A stretch of DNA of 64,000 nt from Haloplanus sp. CK5-1 (GCF_037201915.1 NZ_CP147505.1:2170001-2234000), one strand, 5' to 3'; positions 1 through 11,097 are shown, counted from the first letter of the stretch. The notes: generated by a model from the letters alone, not told the origin. Numbers and translations: made by a program.

Positions 1-1107
1 GTTCGTGACGTAGACGTCGGCGTCGCGGAGGGCGCGGGCGACGACGAACGCCCGCTGTGCGCCGGGGTCGTAGCCCGAGCGCATCGACTCGTACAGCGAC
101 TGGGCGTCCGACGCCGACCGCAGGCGGTCGTAGAAGCGGCGCTCGCCTGCTCCCTGACCGGCACCCTCCTGCAGGCGCGCCGGGAGGACGACCCGCCCGC
201 CCGGACGGACGGGGTCGTGGTCGCCGAGACACAGGTAGGTCGCGGCCCGGGTCGTCTGGTAGAGGGTCGCGTCTTTCGGCGCGCCGACGCCGCCGACCAC
301 GGCGTCGTAGGTGTCTGCACCGTCCATCGACACCGACAACGCCGCCCGCGCCGTCGCCGCGAGGTCGGCGACCACCTCTCGGGGCCGCCCGGCGCTCGCG
401 TCGAGGATCCCTCCGGGACCCTTCGTCACGTTCAGACAGAAGTCGAGGCCGACGGCGTCGCCCGCGCGGTCGACCGTCCCGCGGAAGGGGTTGTCGTCGA
501 TCCGGCCGAGTCGGACGCCCGGGTCGGCGAGAACGTCCGGGCCGTGTGTGTAGCCGATCAGCGAGTCGTCGCCCGCGCCGATTGCGACGGTCTTCGCGCC
601 GCCGGAGAAGCCGGCGTACTGGTGGGGCTCGACTAGCCCCGTCGACAGCACGCGATCCGCGTCGGCGACGAGGGGGTGGACCCGGACCGCAACCGAGTCG
701 TCGCCCACTCCTCGGACCCGCCCCACCTCGACGGTCGCCTCGGGGTCGTGGTTCGTCGCGAGGTCGGCGTACTCGCCCAGTCCCTCGTGGAGTTCCGCGT
801 CGGTCATCGGACGGTGGAGACCGAGACCGACCAGGATCGACAGGCGGTCGCGACCGACCGGCAGACGCTCCACCATGGCGTCGATCAGCGTCCCGTCGGG
901 TGTCGCCCGGGTCACGTCGGTGACGACGACCGTCACGTCGTCGTCGGGGGCGACGAGCTCCGAGAGCGCCGGACCGTGCGGGTCGTCGAGGGCCTCCCGG
1001 GCCGCCACCGCGGGATCGACGGCCGTTCCGCCGGGACGACCGACGGTCCGCACCTCGCAGTCCGGAAGCGAGACGTCGACCGTCCCCGTGCCGAGCGGGA
1101 GTCGCAT
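1..1107 (-). CDS. larA: LarA-type nickel-dependent lactate racemase family protein (3' end outside window)
   Basis: The gene starts at ATG 1107 and runs off the left edge, so only the first 369 codons are visible. LarA enzymes racemise lactate or related 2-hydroxyacids using a covalently bound nickel-pincer nucleotide. The N-terminal stretch DDDVTVVVTDVTRATPD (residues 55-71) is the family's signature region. The key residues are in place: His98, His162 and Lys172 in HQYAGFSGGAK, with spacing close to Lactobacillus plantarum His108/His174/Lys184, where the lysine carries the cofactor. No larB, larC or larE cofactor genes lie in the window. Substrate specificity cannot be told from sequence because LarA homologues act on several hydroxyacids. 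The 141 bp before the next gene contain no clear promoter. Confidence 0.85.
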   Translation of the reverse strand, partial: MRLPLGTGTVDVSLPDCEVRTVGRPGGTAVDPAVAAREALDDPHGPALSELVAPDDDVTVVVTDVTRATPDGTLIDAMVERLPVGRDRLSILVGLGLHRPMTDAELHEGLGEYADLATNHDPEATVEVGRVRGVGDDSVAVRVHPLVADADRVLSTGLVEPHQYAGFSGGAKTVAIGAGDDSLIGYTHGPDVLADPGVRLGRIDDNPFRGTVDRAGDAVGLDFCLNVTKGPGGILDASAGRPREVVADLAATARAALSVSMDGADTYDAVVGGVGAPKDATLYQTTRAATYLCLGDHDPVRPGGRVVLPARLQEGAGQGAGERRFYDRLRSASDAQSLYESMRSGYDPGAQRAFVVARALRDADVYVTN

Positions 1108-1248
1108 ACCCCCGCGTTCGGCGCGCACCCGCCTCAACCTTCCGCCTCGGTCGACGAGAAGCAAGACGGCTCCGGTGTCGGGGGGGCGGCTACGGACGGG
1201 GACGACCGACGGATCACGGACCGGTGAGGCGACTCCGGGGCCGCCGAC

Positions 1249-3906
1249 TCACCGCCGCGCCCAGTCCAGCATCCGTGCGTAGAACGGCTCCGATTCCAGC
1301 GCGTCGGCGTCGCCGACGAGGACGAGTGCCTTCTTCGCCCGCGTGAGCGCGACGTTCACCCGCCGGGTGTCTTCGAAGATCGGCCCGTCCAACTCGTCCG
1401 TGGCCACGAAGGAGACGACCACCACTTCGGCGCTCGATCCCTGAAACCGGTCGACGGTGTCGACGGCGACGTCGACCCGACGGCCGATCTCGGCGACCTG
1501 CGCCCGGAACGGTGCGATCACGACCACGTCGTCGCGGTCGACGCCGGCGTCGAGGTACTCCTCCACCACGGCGGCGACGCGGTCGGCTTCGATGGGGTTG
1601 GCGTTGCCCTCGCGTCGACCGTCCGGATCGACGAATCTGACACCGTCTCGGAGGTGGTCGGGGAGCGCCGCGCCATCGACGTCGGGCAGGTCAGCCAACT
1701 GACCCCCAGCGACTTCGGGCGTCGCCGGCCGGAGCGCGCCGTCGTAGAACTCCGCCGAGGCGAACGCCTGGATGCGCTGGCTCATGCGGTACTGCTCGTC
1801 GAGCATGACCGACGCCTCGGGGTGGTCGTCGTGCAGGCGCTCGAACAGCGAGCGCGCGAGGCGTTCGTCGCCCGACTGGACGACTGGGGGGAGTTGCTGG
1901 TGGTCGCCGACGAGGACGAACTGGTCGGCGCGATTGATGGCTGCGAGCGTCCCCGGTTCGGTGAGTTGGGAGGCTTCGTCCACGACGGCGACGTCGAACG
2001 ACTCCTCGCGGAGCGCGCGCGAGCCACAGGTGGCGGTGGTGGCGGCGACGACCGGTGACTCGCGGAGACGCGCCGCCCGTTCGTTCGGCTCGCCTCGGCG
2101 TTCCAGACGCAAATCGAGCATGTCCTCGCGGACGCCGGTCGTCGTCCCGACGCGGGCCACGTCCTCGAACCCCTGGTCACGGAGCGCTTCGAGGGCGTTG
2201 TCGACCGCGCGGTTCGTAAAGGCCGAGAGCAGGACTCGCTCGCCCCGTGCGACGAACTCCCGAACGAGACGGGCGATGGTGTAGGTCTTGCCCGTCCCCG
2301 GCGGGCCGTGGATCAGAGCGAAGTCGGCCGCGCCCAGCGCTCGCCGGACTGCAGCGTCCTGTGCGTCGTTGTTGTCGACGAACGTCCCGCTCGCGTCGTC
2401 GAACTCGGGGGCTCGCCGTCCGAAGAGGACGTCCTTCCGGTCGGGGTCACCCTTCAGGAGGGCGTCGTGGAGGGCGGTCAACTGCCGCGAGACGGAGAGC
2501 TCGGAGGGGTAGGCGTCGAGTCGGCGCAGGTCGAGCGGTTCGTCGGTTCGGACGACGGCCTCGTCGCCCAGCGACTCGATCCGGCCGAGTTCGGCGTCGC
2601 CGCCGATCGGGTCACCGTCGCTTGCGAGTGCCACGTCCCCCTCGCGGAGTTTCGACACCGCGCCGTCGAGGACGCGGGCGCGCAGTTCCCAGTCACCGTC
2701 CGGCAACGCCCGGCGGTCGATCGGTTCGAGGTCGATCAGCGCGCGGTCGTCGTCGGCCCGTTCCTCGGCGCTCTGTTCCCACAGCTTCCGGTACTCCGCG
2801 TGGACCGCGCGGCGTTCGTCCTCGATGGCGCGGTAGAACGCCTCGAAGTAGTCCCGCTCCTCTTCGGGGATGGCCGTCCCGACCTGTCCGGCCTTCGACT
2901 CCTGGTCGAGACGGCCGGAGACGACCATGCAGGTGTCCTGTTCGAAACACCAGTCACAGCGGGCGTCGGCCTCGTAGCCCGTCGGGACGCGGCGCTCGGC
3001 CTCGGCCGCCGCGATTTCGTTTCGCGTCCGGACGACGAACTCCAACAGGCCGCGACCGACCGAGAACTCCTTGGCCGGCGAGAGGTCGCCGCTCGCCTCG
3101 CTCCGGTCGAGTGCGGCGTTCTTGGTGTAGAGCAACGTTCCGGTGTCCGGCGGATCACCCGACTCACCCAGCAGGAGGGCGTACGTCGCCGCCTGAATCT
3201 TGTCGTGAAACCGGGGATCCCGCTTGGTGTTTTTCCCCGTCTTGAGTTCGACGGGCATGCCCCGCCGGAGGGCGTCCGCGCGGCCCTTGATGCCGAACGT
3301 GGGACTGATGAGCGTGTACTCCGAGCGCCACTCGTCCTTGTCGGTGAGCGTGCCCTGTGCCAGCCACCCCTCGATGGCGGCGGCGTTGCGCCGCACCTCG
3401 TCGCGCACTTCGTCGGCCTCGCGTCCCAGCAGGCCGAGTTCTAGACCCGCGGCCTCGACGTGGTCCGCCACGGCCGAATCGAGGTCACGACCCCGCAGGA
3501 GGTCCCCGAACACCTCGTGGACGATGGTCCCCTTGACCACCGGGTAGGCCAGCGGCACACCGGAGAGCTTGTTCAGGTAGTACATCCGGGGACACTGCAC
3601 CCACGACCGCACGTCGGTCACGTCGACGAGGAAGTCGGGTTCGAGGACGACGTGGGAGTCGCCCGTGGTGGTGTACCCATCCTCGCGGGCCTCGGCGTCG
3701 GTCACGAGGAGTGTCATTCCCTCGGCGGCGTGGTCGGCGGTGTGGGTCCACTTCCCCCACAGCGTCACCGTGACGGCGGCGCCCTCGGCCACCGCCTCGT
3801 CGCCCGCTTCCGGGCGGACAGTCGCCTCGACGAGGTCACGCTCGCCGTACTCCGTCGAGACGGTTCGTACGTCGCCCACGTCGAGGATCGTCCCGCGAAC
3901 GTTCAC
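1249..3906 (-). CDS. Dna2-like superfamily 1 helicase with N-terminal PD-(D/E)XK (Cas4/RecB-type) Fe-S nuclease
   Basis: Fused nuclease-helicase, probably acting in DNA replication or end processing. The N-terminal half carries a Cys in QCPRMYYLNKLSG and three more in CDWCFEQDTC, a likely 4Fe-4S staple as in Dna2, AddB and Cas4. Between them lie the nuclease motifs GRADAL and PVELKTGK. The C-terminal half is a UvrD/DNA2-NAM7 helicase: Walker A GPPGTGKT, Walker B VVDEASQ, then GDHQQLPPVV, DEQYRM, RFQGSSAEVV and NVALTRAKKALV. I chose GTG 3906 (VNVRGTILDVGD) because reading further upstream would overlap the neighbouring gene ending at 3969; the frame itself is open to 4071. The protein is about 885 residues. 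The same-strand genes upstream (3969-4930) may be co-transcribed with it. Confidence 0.85.
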   Translation of the reverse strand: MNVRGTILDVGDVRTVSTEYGERDLVEATVRPEAGDEAVAEGAAVTVTLWGKWTHTADHAAEGMTLLVTDAEAREDGYTTTGDSHVVLEPDFLVDVTDVRSWVQCPRMYYLNKLSGVPLAYPVVKGTIVHEVFGDLLRGRDLDSAVADHVEAAGLELGLLGREADEVRDEVRRNAAAIEGWLAQGTLTDKDEWRSEYTLISPTFGIKGRADALRRGMPVELKTGKNTKRDPRFHDKIQAATYALLLGESGDPPDTGTLLYTKNAALDRSEASGDLSPAKEFSVGRGLLEFVVRTRNEIAAAEAERRVPTGYEADARCDWCFEQDTCMVVSGRLDQESKAGQVGTAIPEEERDYFEAFYRAIEDERRAVHAEYRKLWEQSAEERADDDRALIDLEPIDRRALPDGDWELRARVLDGAVSKLREGDVALASDGDPIGGDAELGRIESLGDEAVVRTDEPLDLRRLDAYPSELSVSRQLTALHDALLKGDPDRKDVLFGRRAPEFDDASGTFVDNNDAQDAAVRRALGAADFALIHGPPGTGKTYTIARLVREFVARGERVLLSAFTNRAVDNALEALRDQGFEDVARVGTTTGVREDMLDLRLERRGEPNERAARLRESPVVAATTATCGSRALREESFDVAVVDEASQLTEPGTLAAINRADQFVLVGDHQQLPPVVQSGDERLARSLFERLHDDHPEASVMLDEQYRMSQRIQAFASAEFYDGALRPATPEVAGGQLADLPDVDGAALPDHLRDGVRFVDPDGRREGNANPIEADRVAAVVEEYLDAGVDRDDVVVIAPFRAQVAEIGRRVDVAVDTVDRFQGSSAEVVVVSFVATDELDGPIFEDTRRVNVALTRAKKALVLVGDADALESEPFYARMLDWARR

Positions 3907-3968
3907 GCCCGGGGGTCGGGCGGCGGCGGCGAAAAACCCTGCGTCGTCCGGTTCGTCGTCGCGTGAAC

Positions 3969-4484
3969 TCAGGACTCCCGCCCCGGCTCGGTCGCGGGCA
4001 CGACTTCGCTCGATCGGCAGAGCGGACAGGAGTGGGCCGGATCCTCGACGGCCGTGCCACACACCGCACACTCGAAGGTCGAGGCGTCGTCTGCCGTCGT
4101 CCTACCGGCCGCCCCCTCCACGGGGGCGTTCAGATCGTCCGGCCCCGGCCCCGGTTCCGAGTCCGCCCTCCTTCCGGGGCCCGCCTCGCCCGCCGGTTCC
4201 GTTCCCGACTCCGCGTCGGGGATGGTCACCGGATCGGAGTCGGTTTCCGGCGTCGCCTCGGTGTCGGTCGGGTCCCCACGACGGTCGTCGGTCTCGGCCT
4301 CGGGAGTCACCACGGACTCGGACGCCGTCGGCGGCACGTCGGGCGTCTCTAGGGGCCGGTCGTCGCGGTGGGTAACCGTCGATCCACTGCCCTCGATCCG
4401 TGGCTGGTCGGTCGTCTCGTCGTCGTCGCTACCGCCGAACAACGAGCCAAGCCAGTCCCGGAATCGGGAGACGATTCCGGTCAT
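3969..4484 (-). CDS. acidic protein with C-terminal double-CxxC zinc ribbon
   Basis: A 171-residue protein. It has an N-terminal amphipathic segment (MTGIVSRFRDWLGSLFGG), a long acidic, Thr/Pro-rich low-complexity linker, and a C-terminal zinc ribbon with CAVCGTAVEDPAHSCPLC (two CxxC pairs). The start ATG at 4484 overlaps the stop of the upstream gene (ATGA), which argues for translational coupling. The same-strand genes on both sides make a putative three-gene unit with the nuclease-helicase. Function is unknown. The ribbon suggests nucleic-acid or protein contact, and the flexible linker suggests a tethering role; both are inference. Confidence 0.75.
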   Translation of the reverse strand: MTGIVSRFRDWLGSLFGGSDDDETTDQPRIEGSGSTVTHRDDRPLETPDVPPTASESVVTPEAETDDRRGDPTDTEATPETDSDPVTIPDAESGTEPAGEAGPGRRADSEPGPGPDDLNAPVEGAAGRTTADDASTFECAVCGTAVEDPAHSCPLCRSSEVVPATEPGRES

Positions 4485-4930
4485 CGGTAGTGTTTGAACA
4501 GCAACGCTTTCACGTCGTCCTTGGTTCGGACGTGCTCTGTCGTGTCGTCGGGCAGTTCGACCGCGTACCGCTCGTCGCCCGACGACTCGCCCCACTTGTC
4601 GTCGTGAGTGTCGAGTAGACTCATCATCTCGTTCAGCATGGCGTCGTCGCCGCCCTCGTCGTCCACGGTCCGGTTAGCGTCGTCGTCCTCGTCGACGGCG
4701 TTCGCCGTCGCGCCGTTCGACTCGCCGGTGGGCGAGGAGTCATCCGGTGTCTCGGCGTCGGCCGTCGCCGCCGCGTCGGCGTCCTCGTCCTCCTCGTACC
4801 GATCGAGGAGGTACTCGACCGCGTCGCACGGGCGGACGTGCCCGTACTTGCCGACCACGTCCTGCGCGATATCCTCTTGGAGGGCGCGCAGGCGATCTTC
4901 CTGTTCGGGCGTGATCTCGATCTCGGGCAT
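4481..4930 (-). CDS. conserved haloarchaeal hypothetical protein, acidic
   Basis: A 149-residue protein that I cannot assign. The N-terminal third (MPEIEITPEQEDRLRALQ) is a predicted helical region ending in a CDAVEYLLDRYEE segment. A Thr/Asp/Ala-rich disordered middle (about residues 55-100) follows. The C-terminus (DDTTEHVRTKDDVKALLFKHYR) looks folded. ATG 4930 is preferred to the in-frame ATG four codons upstream because MPEIEIT resembles the usual start of such proteins. Its stop overlaps the ATG of the zinc-ribbon gene downstream, so the two are probably translated together. Confidence 0.7.
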   Translation of the reverse strand: MPEIEITPEQEDRLRALQEDIAQDVVGKYGHVRPCDAVEYLLDRYEEDEDADAAATADAETPDDSSPTGESNGATANAVDEDDDANRTVDDEGGDDAMLNEMMSLLDTHDDKWGESSGDERYAVELPDDTTEHVRTKDDVKALLFKHYR

Positions 4931-5299
4931 TGTGCCGAGCATACGTCCCCCGAACCATGAATGTGCGCGTCCCGGCGACCGACAGACTCGGTTGGACCGC
5001 CGTCCAACGCCGACCCAGGCGGATCGGTGCGTGGCAGGACGTCCTCGACGACGTGACCGACGGTGCACCGATCCCGACGAGTGGCGAGCCATCGCCAGCG
5101 GTCGAACGGTGTCGGCGAGGACCTCTTCACCGACGTGATGGACGCCGTCGACAGCCCAGCCTACGCCCGATGGCGTTCGAACTCTCCGATCGACCGGACG
5201 ACCTCTCGGAGACGTTCGCGGAAGCCGACGAGTTGCTGTCGGCCGAACTCGACGAACTCGTAGAACGGGACGGTGTCGACCACGGGTTCCAGTGACGCC
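4931..5299. other. 369-bp intergenic region with frame-shifted coding remnant
   Basis: This gap lies between two minus-strand genes. It contains no complete gene that I trust. Plus-strand stretches with haloarchaeal codon bias appear in two different frames (see the pseudogene entry). I found no convincing TATA box at the right distance from the start at 4930. Confidence 0.5.
5063..5295 (+). pseudogene. possible frame-shifted remnant of a small acidic protein
   Basis: One frame reads NGVGEDLFTDVMDAVDSPAYARW up to about 5170. Another frame then reads MAFELSDRPDDLSETFAEADELLSAELDELVE to a stop at 5295. Both halves look like haloarchaeal protein (acidic, GC3-rich), but they are out of frame with each other near 5165-5185. 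The second half alone could be a 41-residue ORF starting at ATG 5170. Either a single-gene frameshift (real or a sequencing error) or a short real ORF is possible. I have no family match. Confidence 0.3.
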
Positions 5300-6277
5300 T
5301 CAGTTCGCCTCGGCCGTCTTCGCTTCGAGCAACTCCTTGTATCGGTTGCGGATGGTCACTTCCGAGATGTCCGCTACCTCGCTGACCTCGCTCTGGGTCA
5401 CCGTCTCGTTGGTGAGGAGGGCGGCGGCGTAGACGGCTGCGGCGGCGAGACCGACCGGACTCTTGCCGCTGTGGACTCCCTGTTCACGCGACGCCCGGAG
5501 GAGGTCGCGAGCCTGCCGACTCGACTCCTCGGAGAGGTCGAGTTGGGAGGCGAAACGCGGGACGTACTGTTCCGGATCCGCGGGCTTGACTTCGAGTTTG
5601 AGTTCGCGGACGACGTAGCGGTACGTCCGGGTCAACTCCATCTTTTCGACGCGAGAGACGGTGGCAATCTCGTCGAGCGACCGGGGGGTCCCGGCCTGTC
5701 GAGCGGCCGCGTACAGCGCGGCGGTCGCGACGCCTTCGATCGACCGACCGGGGAGCAGATCCTCGGAGAGCGCACGACGGTAGATGACGCTGGCTGTCTC
5801 GCGAACGTTCTCGGGGAGGCCCAGCGCCGACGCCATGCGGTCGATCTCGCCGAGCGCCTGCTTGAGGTTGCGCTCCTTCGAGTCCCGGGTGCGGAACCGC
5901 TCGTTCCAGGTGCGCAGGCGCTGCATCTTCTCGCGCTGGCTCGAACTCAGCGACTTCCCGTAGGCGTCCTTGTTCTGCCAGCCGATGTTGGTCGACAGCC
6001 CCTTGTCGTGCATCATCTGGGTCGTCGGCGCGCCGACCCGCGACTTCGAGTCGCGCTCGCTCGAGTTGAACGCTCGCCACTCGGGACCGTGGTCGATCTC
6101 GTCCGTCTCGACGACGAGCCCACAGTCGGCACACACCGTCTCGCCGTGTTCCTCGTCGGTGACGAGGCTCCCGCTACACTCCGGACAAGTGACACTCGAC
6201 TGGGGTTCTTGCTCTTCCGTCCGATCCCGTTCTCGCTCGCTCGTCTCCGTCGTGGTGTAGGTCGTAGTGTCGCTCAT
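5300..6277 (-). CDS. tfb: transcription initiation factor IIB (TFB)
   Basis: A 325-residue general transcription factor that bridges TBP-bound TATA/BRE DNA and RNA polymerase. The order is classical. There is a charged N-terminal tail, then a zinc ribbon with Cys31/Cys34 and Cys49/Cys52 (CPEC and CADC). The B-reader/linker segment includes GPEWRAFN and GAPTTQMMHDKGLSTNIGW. Two cyclin-like repeats follow (about 120-215 and 215-315), the second ending in the helix-turn-helix VSEVADISEVTIRNRYKEL. Haloarchaea carry many TFBs and this looks like a complete, functional one. A TTTTTAAT box at 6361-6368 (read on the minus strand) lies about 85 nt upstream and could be its promoter. Confidence 0.95.
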   Translation of the reverse strand: MSDTTTYTTTETSERERDRTEEQEPQSSVTCPECSGSLVTDEEHGETVCADCGLVVETDEIDHGPEWRAFNSSERDSKSRVGAPTTQMMHDKGLSTNIGWQNKDAYGKSLSSSQREKMQRLRTWNERFRTRDSKERNLKQALGEIDRMASALGLPENVRETASVIYRRALSEDLLPGRSIEGVATAALYAAARQAGTPRSLDEIATVSRVEKMELTRTYRYVVRELKLEVKPADPEQYVPRFASQLDLSEESSRQARDLLRASREQGVHSGKSPVGLAAAAVYAAALLTNETVTQSEVSEVADISEVTIRNRYKELLEAKTAEAN

Positions 6278-6470
6278 GTGTATGGATGGCCACCCTCACC
6301 GGGGAAGAAGCAGAGAGACGTGTGGTGAGAAATGCCCTTACCAAAGGTACGTGTCGAAGGATTAAAAAGATGCCGAGAGAACGTGTCCCAAGACGGTCGT
6401 TCACGGTCGAACACACGGGAATCGCTCGGTGCGGCCGCGACGGTCGGCTCCGTAGAAGTATAAATAGATT

Positions 6471-6488
6471 CCGTCGGCGAGCCGACGG
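6471..6488 (-). terminator. hairpin downstream of katG
   Basis: A perfect 7-bp stem with a 4-nt loop (CCGTCGG-CGAG-CCGACGG) sits 25 bp past the katG stop. On the katG strand it is followed by an A/T-rich run (AATCTATTTATACTT). Its position suggests transcript termination or 3' end protection. The A/T run could equally be read as a TATA box. Confidence 0.45.
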
Positions 6489-6512
6489 CGACAGCGACGC
6501 CCTCGACCGGGC

Positions 6513-8747
<2,235 letters not shown>

Positions 8748-8877
8748 CTATCGTATCGATAAAACACTTGGCAGTGGTCCACCGGAGTACCCCGATCGGT
8801 ACGCCCCGTTTTCCGCGGCGTTCGTCCCGGATGCACGGGACTGTCGGCGAGGCGACCGTCTGCCGGAGTGTCAAATA

Positions 8878-8887
8878 GTATATATAC
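8878..8887. promoter_or_regulatory. palindromic GTATATATAC box
   Basis: A perfect 10-bp A/T palindrome in otherwise GC-rich DNA, 45 bp past the stop of the gene at 8932 and about 205 bp before katG. It could be a TATA element for an unannotated RNA or a regulator site. No ORF clearly depends on it. Confidence 0.3.
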
Positions 8888-8931
8888 GCGGGATGTCGGA
8901 TCCTCCCTGCCGGGGCGTCCGATCGGGGTCG

Positions 8932-9333
8932 TCAGCCGAGCGGTTTGATCTCGACGCGGTGGCCGCCCGCCCCGGACCGGAGGTCGACGGCGTCGGCGAC
9001 GGATTCCCCGACGGCCCGTCGCCACGCCCGAACTGCGGCCGTGTGGCGCTCGTGGTGGCGTTCGGGCGCGTAGGTACCGTCGGCGTCGCGGGTCTCGTCC
9101 GGATGGGGGTACGACGGCGGGTCGTCGACGAGACGCTCCGGGTCGAGGTGGACGGCGTCGTCGGCGCCCCCCTCCGGACGGTGGAGACGCGCCCGCATCC
9201 GCGCCGAAAACGGCGGCGTGATCCGGAGGACGACCCGGCGATCGGTCCGCCGGTTCGTCTCGAGGGCGGTGACCACGTCGTCGACGGTCACCGCGACGGA
9301 GACGATAGTCGTCGGATCGGCCTGGTCCGCCAT
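8932..9333 (-). CDS. conserved haloarchaeal hypothetical protein
   Basis: A 133-residue soluble protein without a recognised domain. The N-terminal half (ADPTTIVSVAVTVDDVVTA, then VVLRITPPFSARMRARLH) looks like an alternating beta/alpha fold. The middle has a Pro/His/Asp-rich segment (DDPPSYPHPDETRD), and the end is a basic helix followed by DLRSGAGGHRVEIKPL. ATG 9333 was chosen because sequence upstream of it reads as non-coding (Trp/Arg-rich). The zinc-ribbon mini-gene lies 38 bp upstream on the same strand, so the two may be co-transcribed. Confidence 0.65.
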   Translation of the reverse strand: MADQADPTTIVSVAVTVDDVVTALETNRRTDRRVVLRITPPFSARMRARLHRPEGGADDAVHLDPERLVDDPPSYPHPDETRDADGTYAPERHHERHTAAVRAWRRAVGESVADAVDLRSGAGGHRVEIKPLG

Positions 9334-9371
9334 CGTTCGAACACGGGACCCGGCTGACGAAAACGTGTCGA

Positions 9372-9485
9372 CTACTGGACCCGCCGGCGCAGACTGCCGC
9401 CACAGTCCGGACACGACGCCCGATAGGAGATGGGGCTCACGCGTTGTTCACATTGCTCACACGTCAGCGTCGATTGTTCCGTCAT
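9372..9485 (-). CDS. 37-residue rubrerythrin-like zinc-ribbon protein
   Basis: This small gene reads MTEQSTLTCEQCEQRVSPIS and then a second pair in ASCPDCGGSLRR, ending VQ-stop. Four cysteines in two CxxC knuckles make a compact zinc ribbon of the kind found at the end of rubrerythrins. Stand-alone versions are common in haloarchaea. The ATG at 9485 and the stop at 9372 leave 38 bp to the next gene on the same strand. Its partner and role are unknown. Confidence 0.7.
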   Translation of the reverse strand: MTEQSTLTCEQCEQRVSPISYRASCPDCGGSLRRRVQ

Positions 9486-9610
9486 CGACCGATCCTACGA
9501 ACAGTCCCTTGTTAAATGTTATCACGCCAGCTGCCTCTGGGGCGTCGGGGGTACCGGGGCATGTGCCGCATCGGAAGCGCATTTACCACCGGGGCGTCTA
9601 CGGTCCGGAC

Positions 9611-10456
9611 ATGACCGACGAATCCGCCGGTTTCGGCTGGTTCCGGGACGTCGACCCCGGCGATCCGGATGCGGCCTGTGCCGACATCGACGCCGGGAGC
9701 GCGGACGAACCGGCCGACTGGCCCGCCCGTGCCGTCGAGTCGGGGTTCGCCACGGACGAAGCCGAGTACTACGACCTGCTCCACGAAGCGACCGTTCGCG
9801 CGACCCGCGAGGCGGTCCGTGACCGCGAACGAGCCGACGACCAGCAGTTGAAGTACGGTGTCCGCGCTATGGACGACGCCGAGCGGACGGCGAACGAACT
9901 CGCGGAGCGCGTCGCGGAGTGGGCGGGCGCGCTGTTCGACGACGCGCCGACCGGCGTCGACGGCGCGCGGGCGGTGGCGGGCCGCGAGCCGGAGACGCCG
10001 GCCGAGCGCCGGGTCGTCTCGCTGGCCGAACGGGTCGCGGACCTCGACGACGAGGCCGCCGACCTCCGGTCGTACATCGAACGAGCCGCGCCGTCGGTCG
10101 CGCCAAACCTGAGCCGGATGGCGGGGCCGGTGCTCGCCGCCCGTCTCGTCGCCCTCGCCGGCGGTCTCGGCGACTTGGCGAAAAAGCCCTCGGGGACGGT
10201 GCAGGTCTTGGGGGCCGAGGACGCCCTCTTCGCGCACCTCTCCGGGCGCGCCCCCTCGCCGAAACACGGTGTCATCTACACTCACGACTACGTCCGCAAC
10301 ACCCGGCCCGAGGACCGTGGATCGGCCGCCCGCGCACTGGCGGGCAAACTCACCATCGCCGCCCGAATCGACCACTACGCCGGTGACCTCAGACCCGACC
10401 TCCACGAGGAACTCGACGATCGAATCGCGACCATCAGAGCGAGGGCCGCCGAGTGA
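9611..10456 (+). CDS. nop5: archaeal Nop5 (Nop56/58) C/D box RNP core protein
   Basis: A 281-residue scaffold of the C/D box small RNP that guides rRNA and tRNA 2'-O-methylation. It has an acidic N-terminal region, a coiled-coil (about 85-165) and the C-terminal Nop domain, with APNLSRMAGPVLAARLVALAGGLGDLAKKPSGTVQVLGAE in the RNA/L7Ae-binding segment. The family hallmarks AxRLxxxAGG and GAEKALF (here GAEDALF) are present, and PKHGVIYTHDYVRN follows. ATG 9611 gives the expected start of haloarchaeal homologues (MTDESAGFGWF). It overlaps the fibrillarin gene by 4 nt (GTGA), the usual archaeal arrangement for the two complex partners. Confidence 0.95.
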   Translation: MTDESAGFGWFRDVDPGDPDAACADIDAGSADEPADWPARAVESGFATDEAEYYDLLHEATVRATREAVRDRERADDQQLKYGVRAMDDAERTANELAERVAEWAGALFDDAPTGVDGARAVAGREPETPAERRVVSLAERVADLDDEAADLRSYIERAAPSVAPNLSRMAGPVLAARLVALAGGLGDLAKKPSGTVQVLGAEDALFAHLSGRAPSPKHGVIYTHDYVRNTRPEDRGSAARALAGKLTIAARIDHYAGDLRPDLHEELDDRIATIRARAAE

Positions 10457-11097
10457 GCCTCCCCGACGGCGTCGAACGACGGGAGTTCGACGGTCGTGAG
10501 CGCCTCGTGACCCGCGGCGACCCGGTGTACGGCGAACCGACCGACGGCCCGTGGCGCGTGTGGGACGCCGGCCGCTCGAAGGTCGGTGCGATGCTGGAAC
10601 TCGGGGTGGACACCGGCCTCGAGGGCGGCGATTCGGTGCTCTACCTCGGAGCCGCGAGCGGAACCACCGTCAGCCACGTCGCCGACGTCTGTGGCCCGAC
10701 GTACGCCGTCGAGTTCGCGCCTCGCCCCGCCCGCGACCTGGTCGACGTGGCGGCCGACCGTACGAACCTCTTCCCCCTCCTGAAGGACGCCCGCCGCCCC
10801 GAGACGTACGCCCACGTCGTCGAGTTGGGACTGGACACACTCGTTCAGGACGTGGCCACGCGTGGACAGGCCCGCGTCGCGGTTCGAAACCGGCAGTTCC
10901 TCCGACCGGACGGGCGACTCCTCGCGGCGATCAAGGCACGGAGCGAGGACGTGACTGCCACACCCGCGCAGGTGTTCGAGGACGTCCTCGACCACCTGCG
11001 CGACGCGTACGAGATACTGGAGACGACGCGACTGGACCGCTACCACGACGACCACCTCGCCGTCGTCGCACGCCCCCGTCCCGATACAACCGATTGA
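10453..11097 (+). CDS. flpA: fibrillarin, rRNA/tRNA 2'-O-methyltransferase
   Basis: A 214-residue S-adenosylmethionine-dependent catalytic subunit of the C/D box RNP. The SAM-binding motif VLYLGAASGTTVSHVAD, the acidic strand TYAVEFAPRP, and LLKDARRPETY are the standard fibrillarin signatures. LDTLVQDVATRGQA corresponds to the catalytic VDVIYQDVAQ region, with the catalytic Asp kept. The GTG start at 10453 overlaps the Nop5 stop, so the two subunits are probably made in balance by translational coupling. Confidence 0.95.
   Translation: MSLPDGVERREFDGRERLVTRGDPVYGEPTDGPWRVWDAGRSKVGAMLELGVDTGLEGGDSVLYLGAASGTTVSHVADVCGPTYAVEFAPRPARDLVDVAADRTNLFPLLKDARRPETYAHVVELGLDTLVQDVATRGQARVAVRNRQFLRPDGRLLAAIKARSEDVTATPAQVFEDVLDHLRDAYEILETTRLDRYHDDHLAVVARPRPDTTD

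Noticed and set aside
2247..3444. Long plus-strand ORFs (up to 378 codons) opposite the nuclease-helicase
   Set aside because: Shadow frames of high-GC coding DNA with Arg/Val-rich, motif-free translations; the minus-strand gene has all helicase motifs.
8893..9357. Plus-strand ORF after the GTATATATAC box
   Set aside because: It is entirely antisense to a better-supported minus-strand gene and has no protein-like composition.
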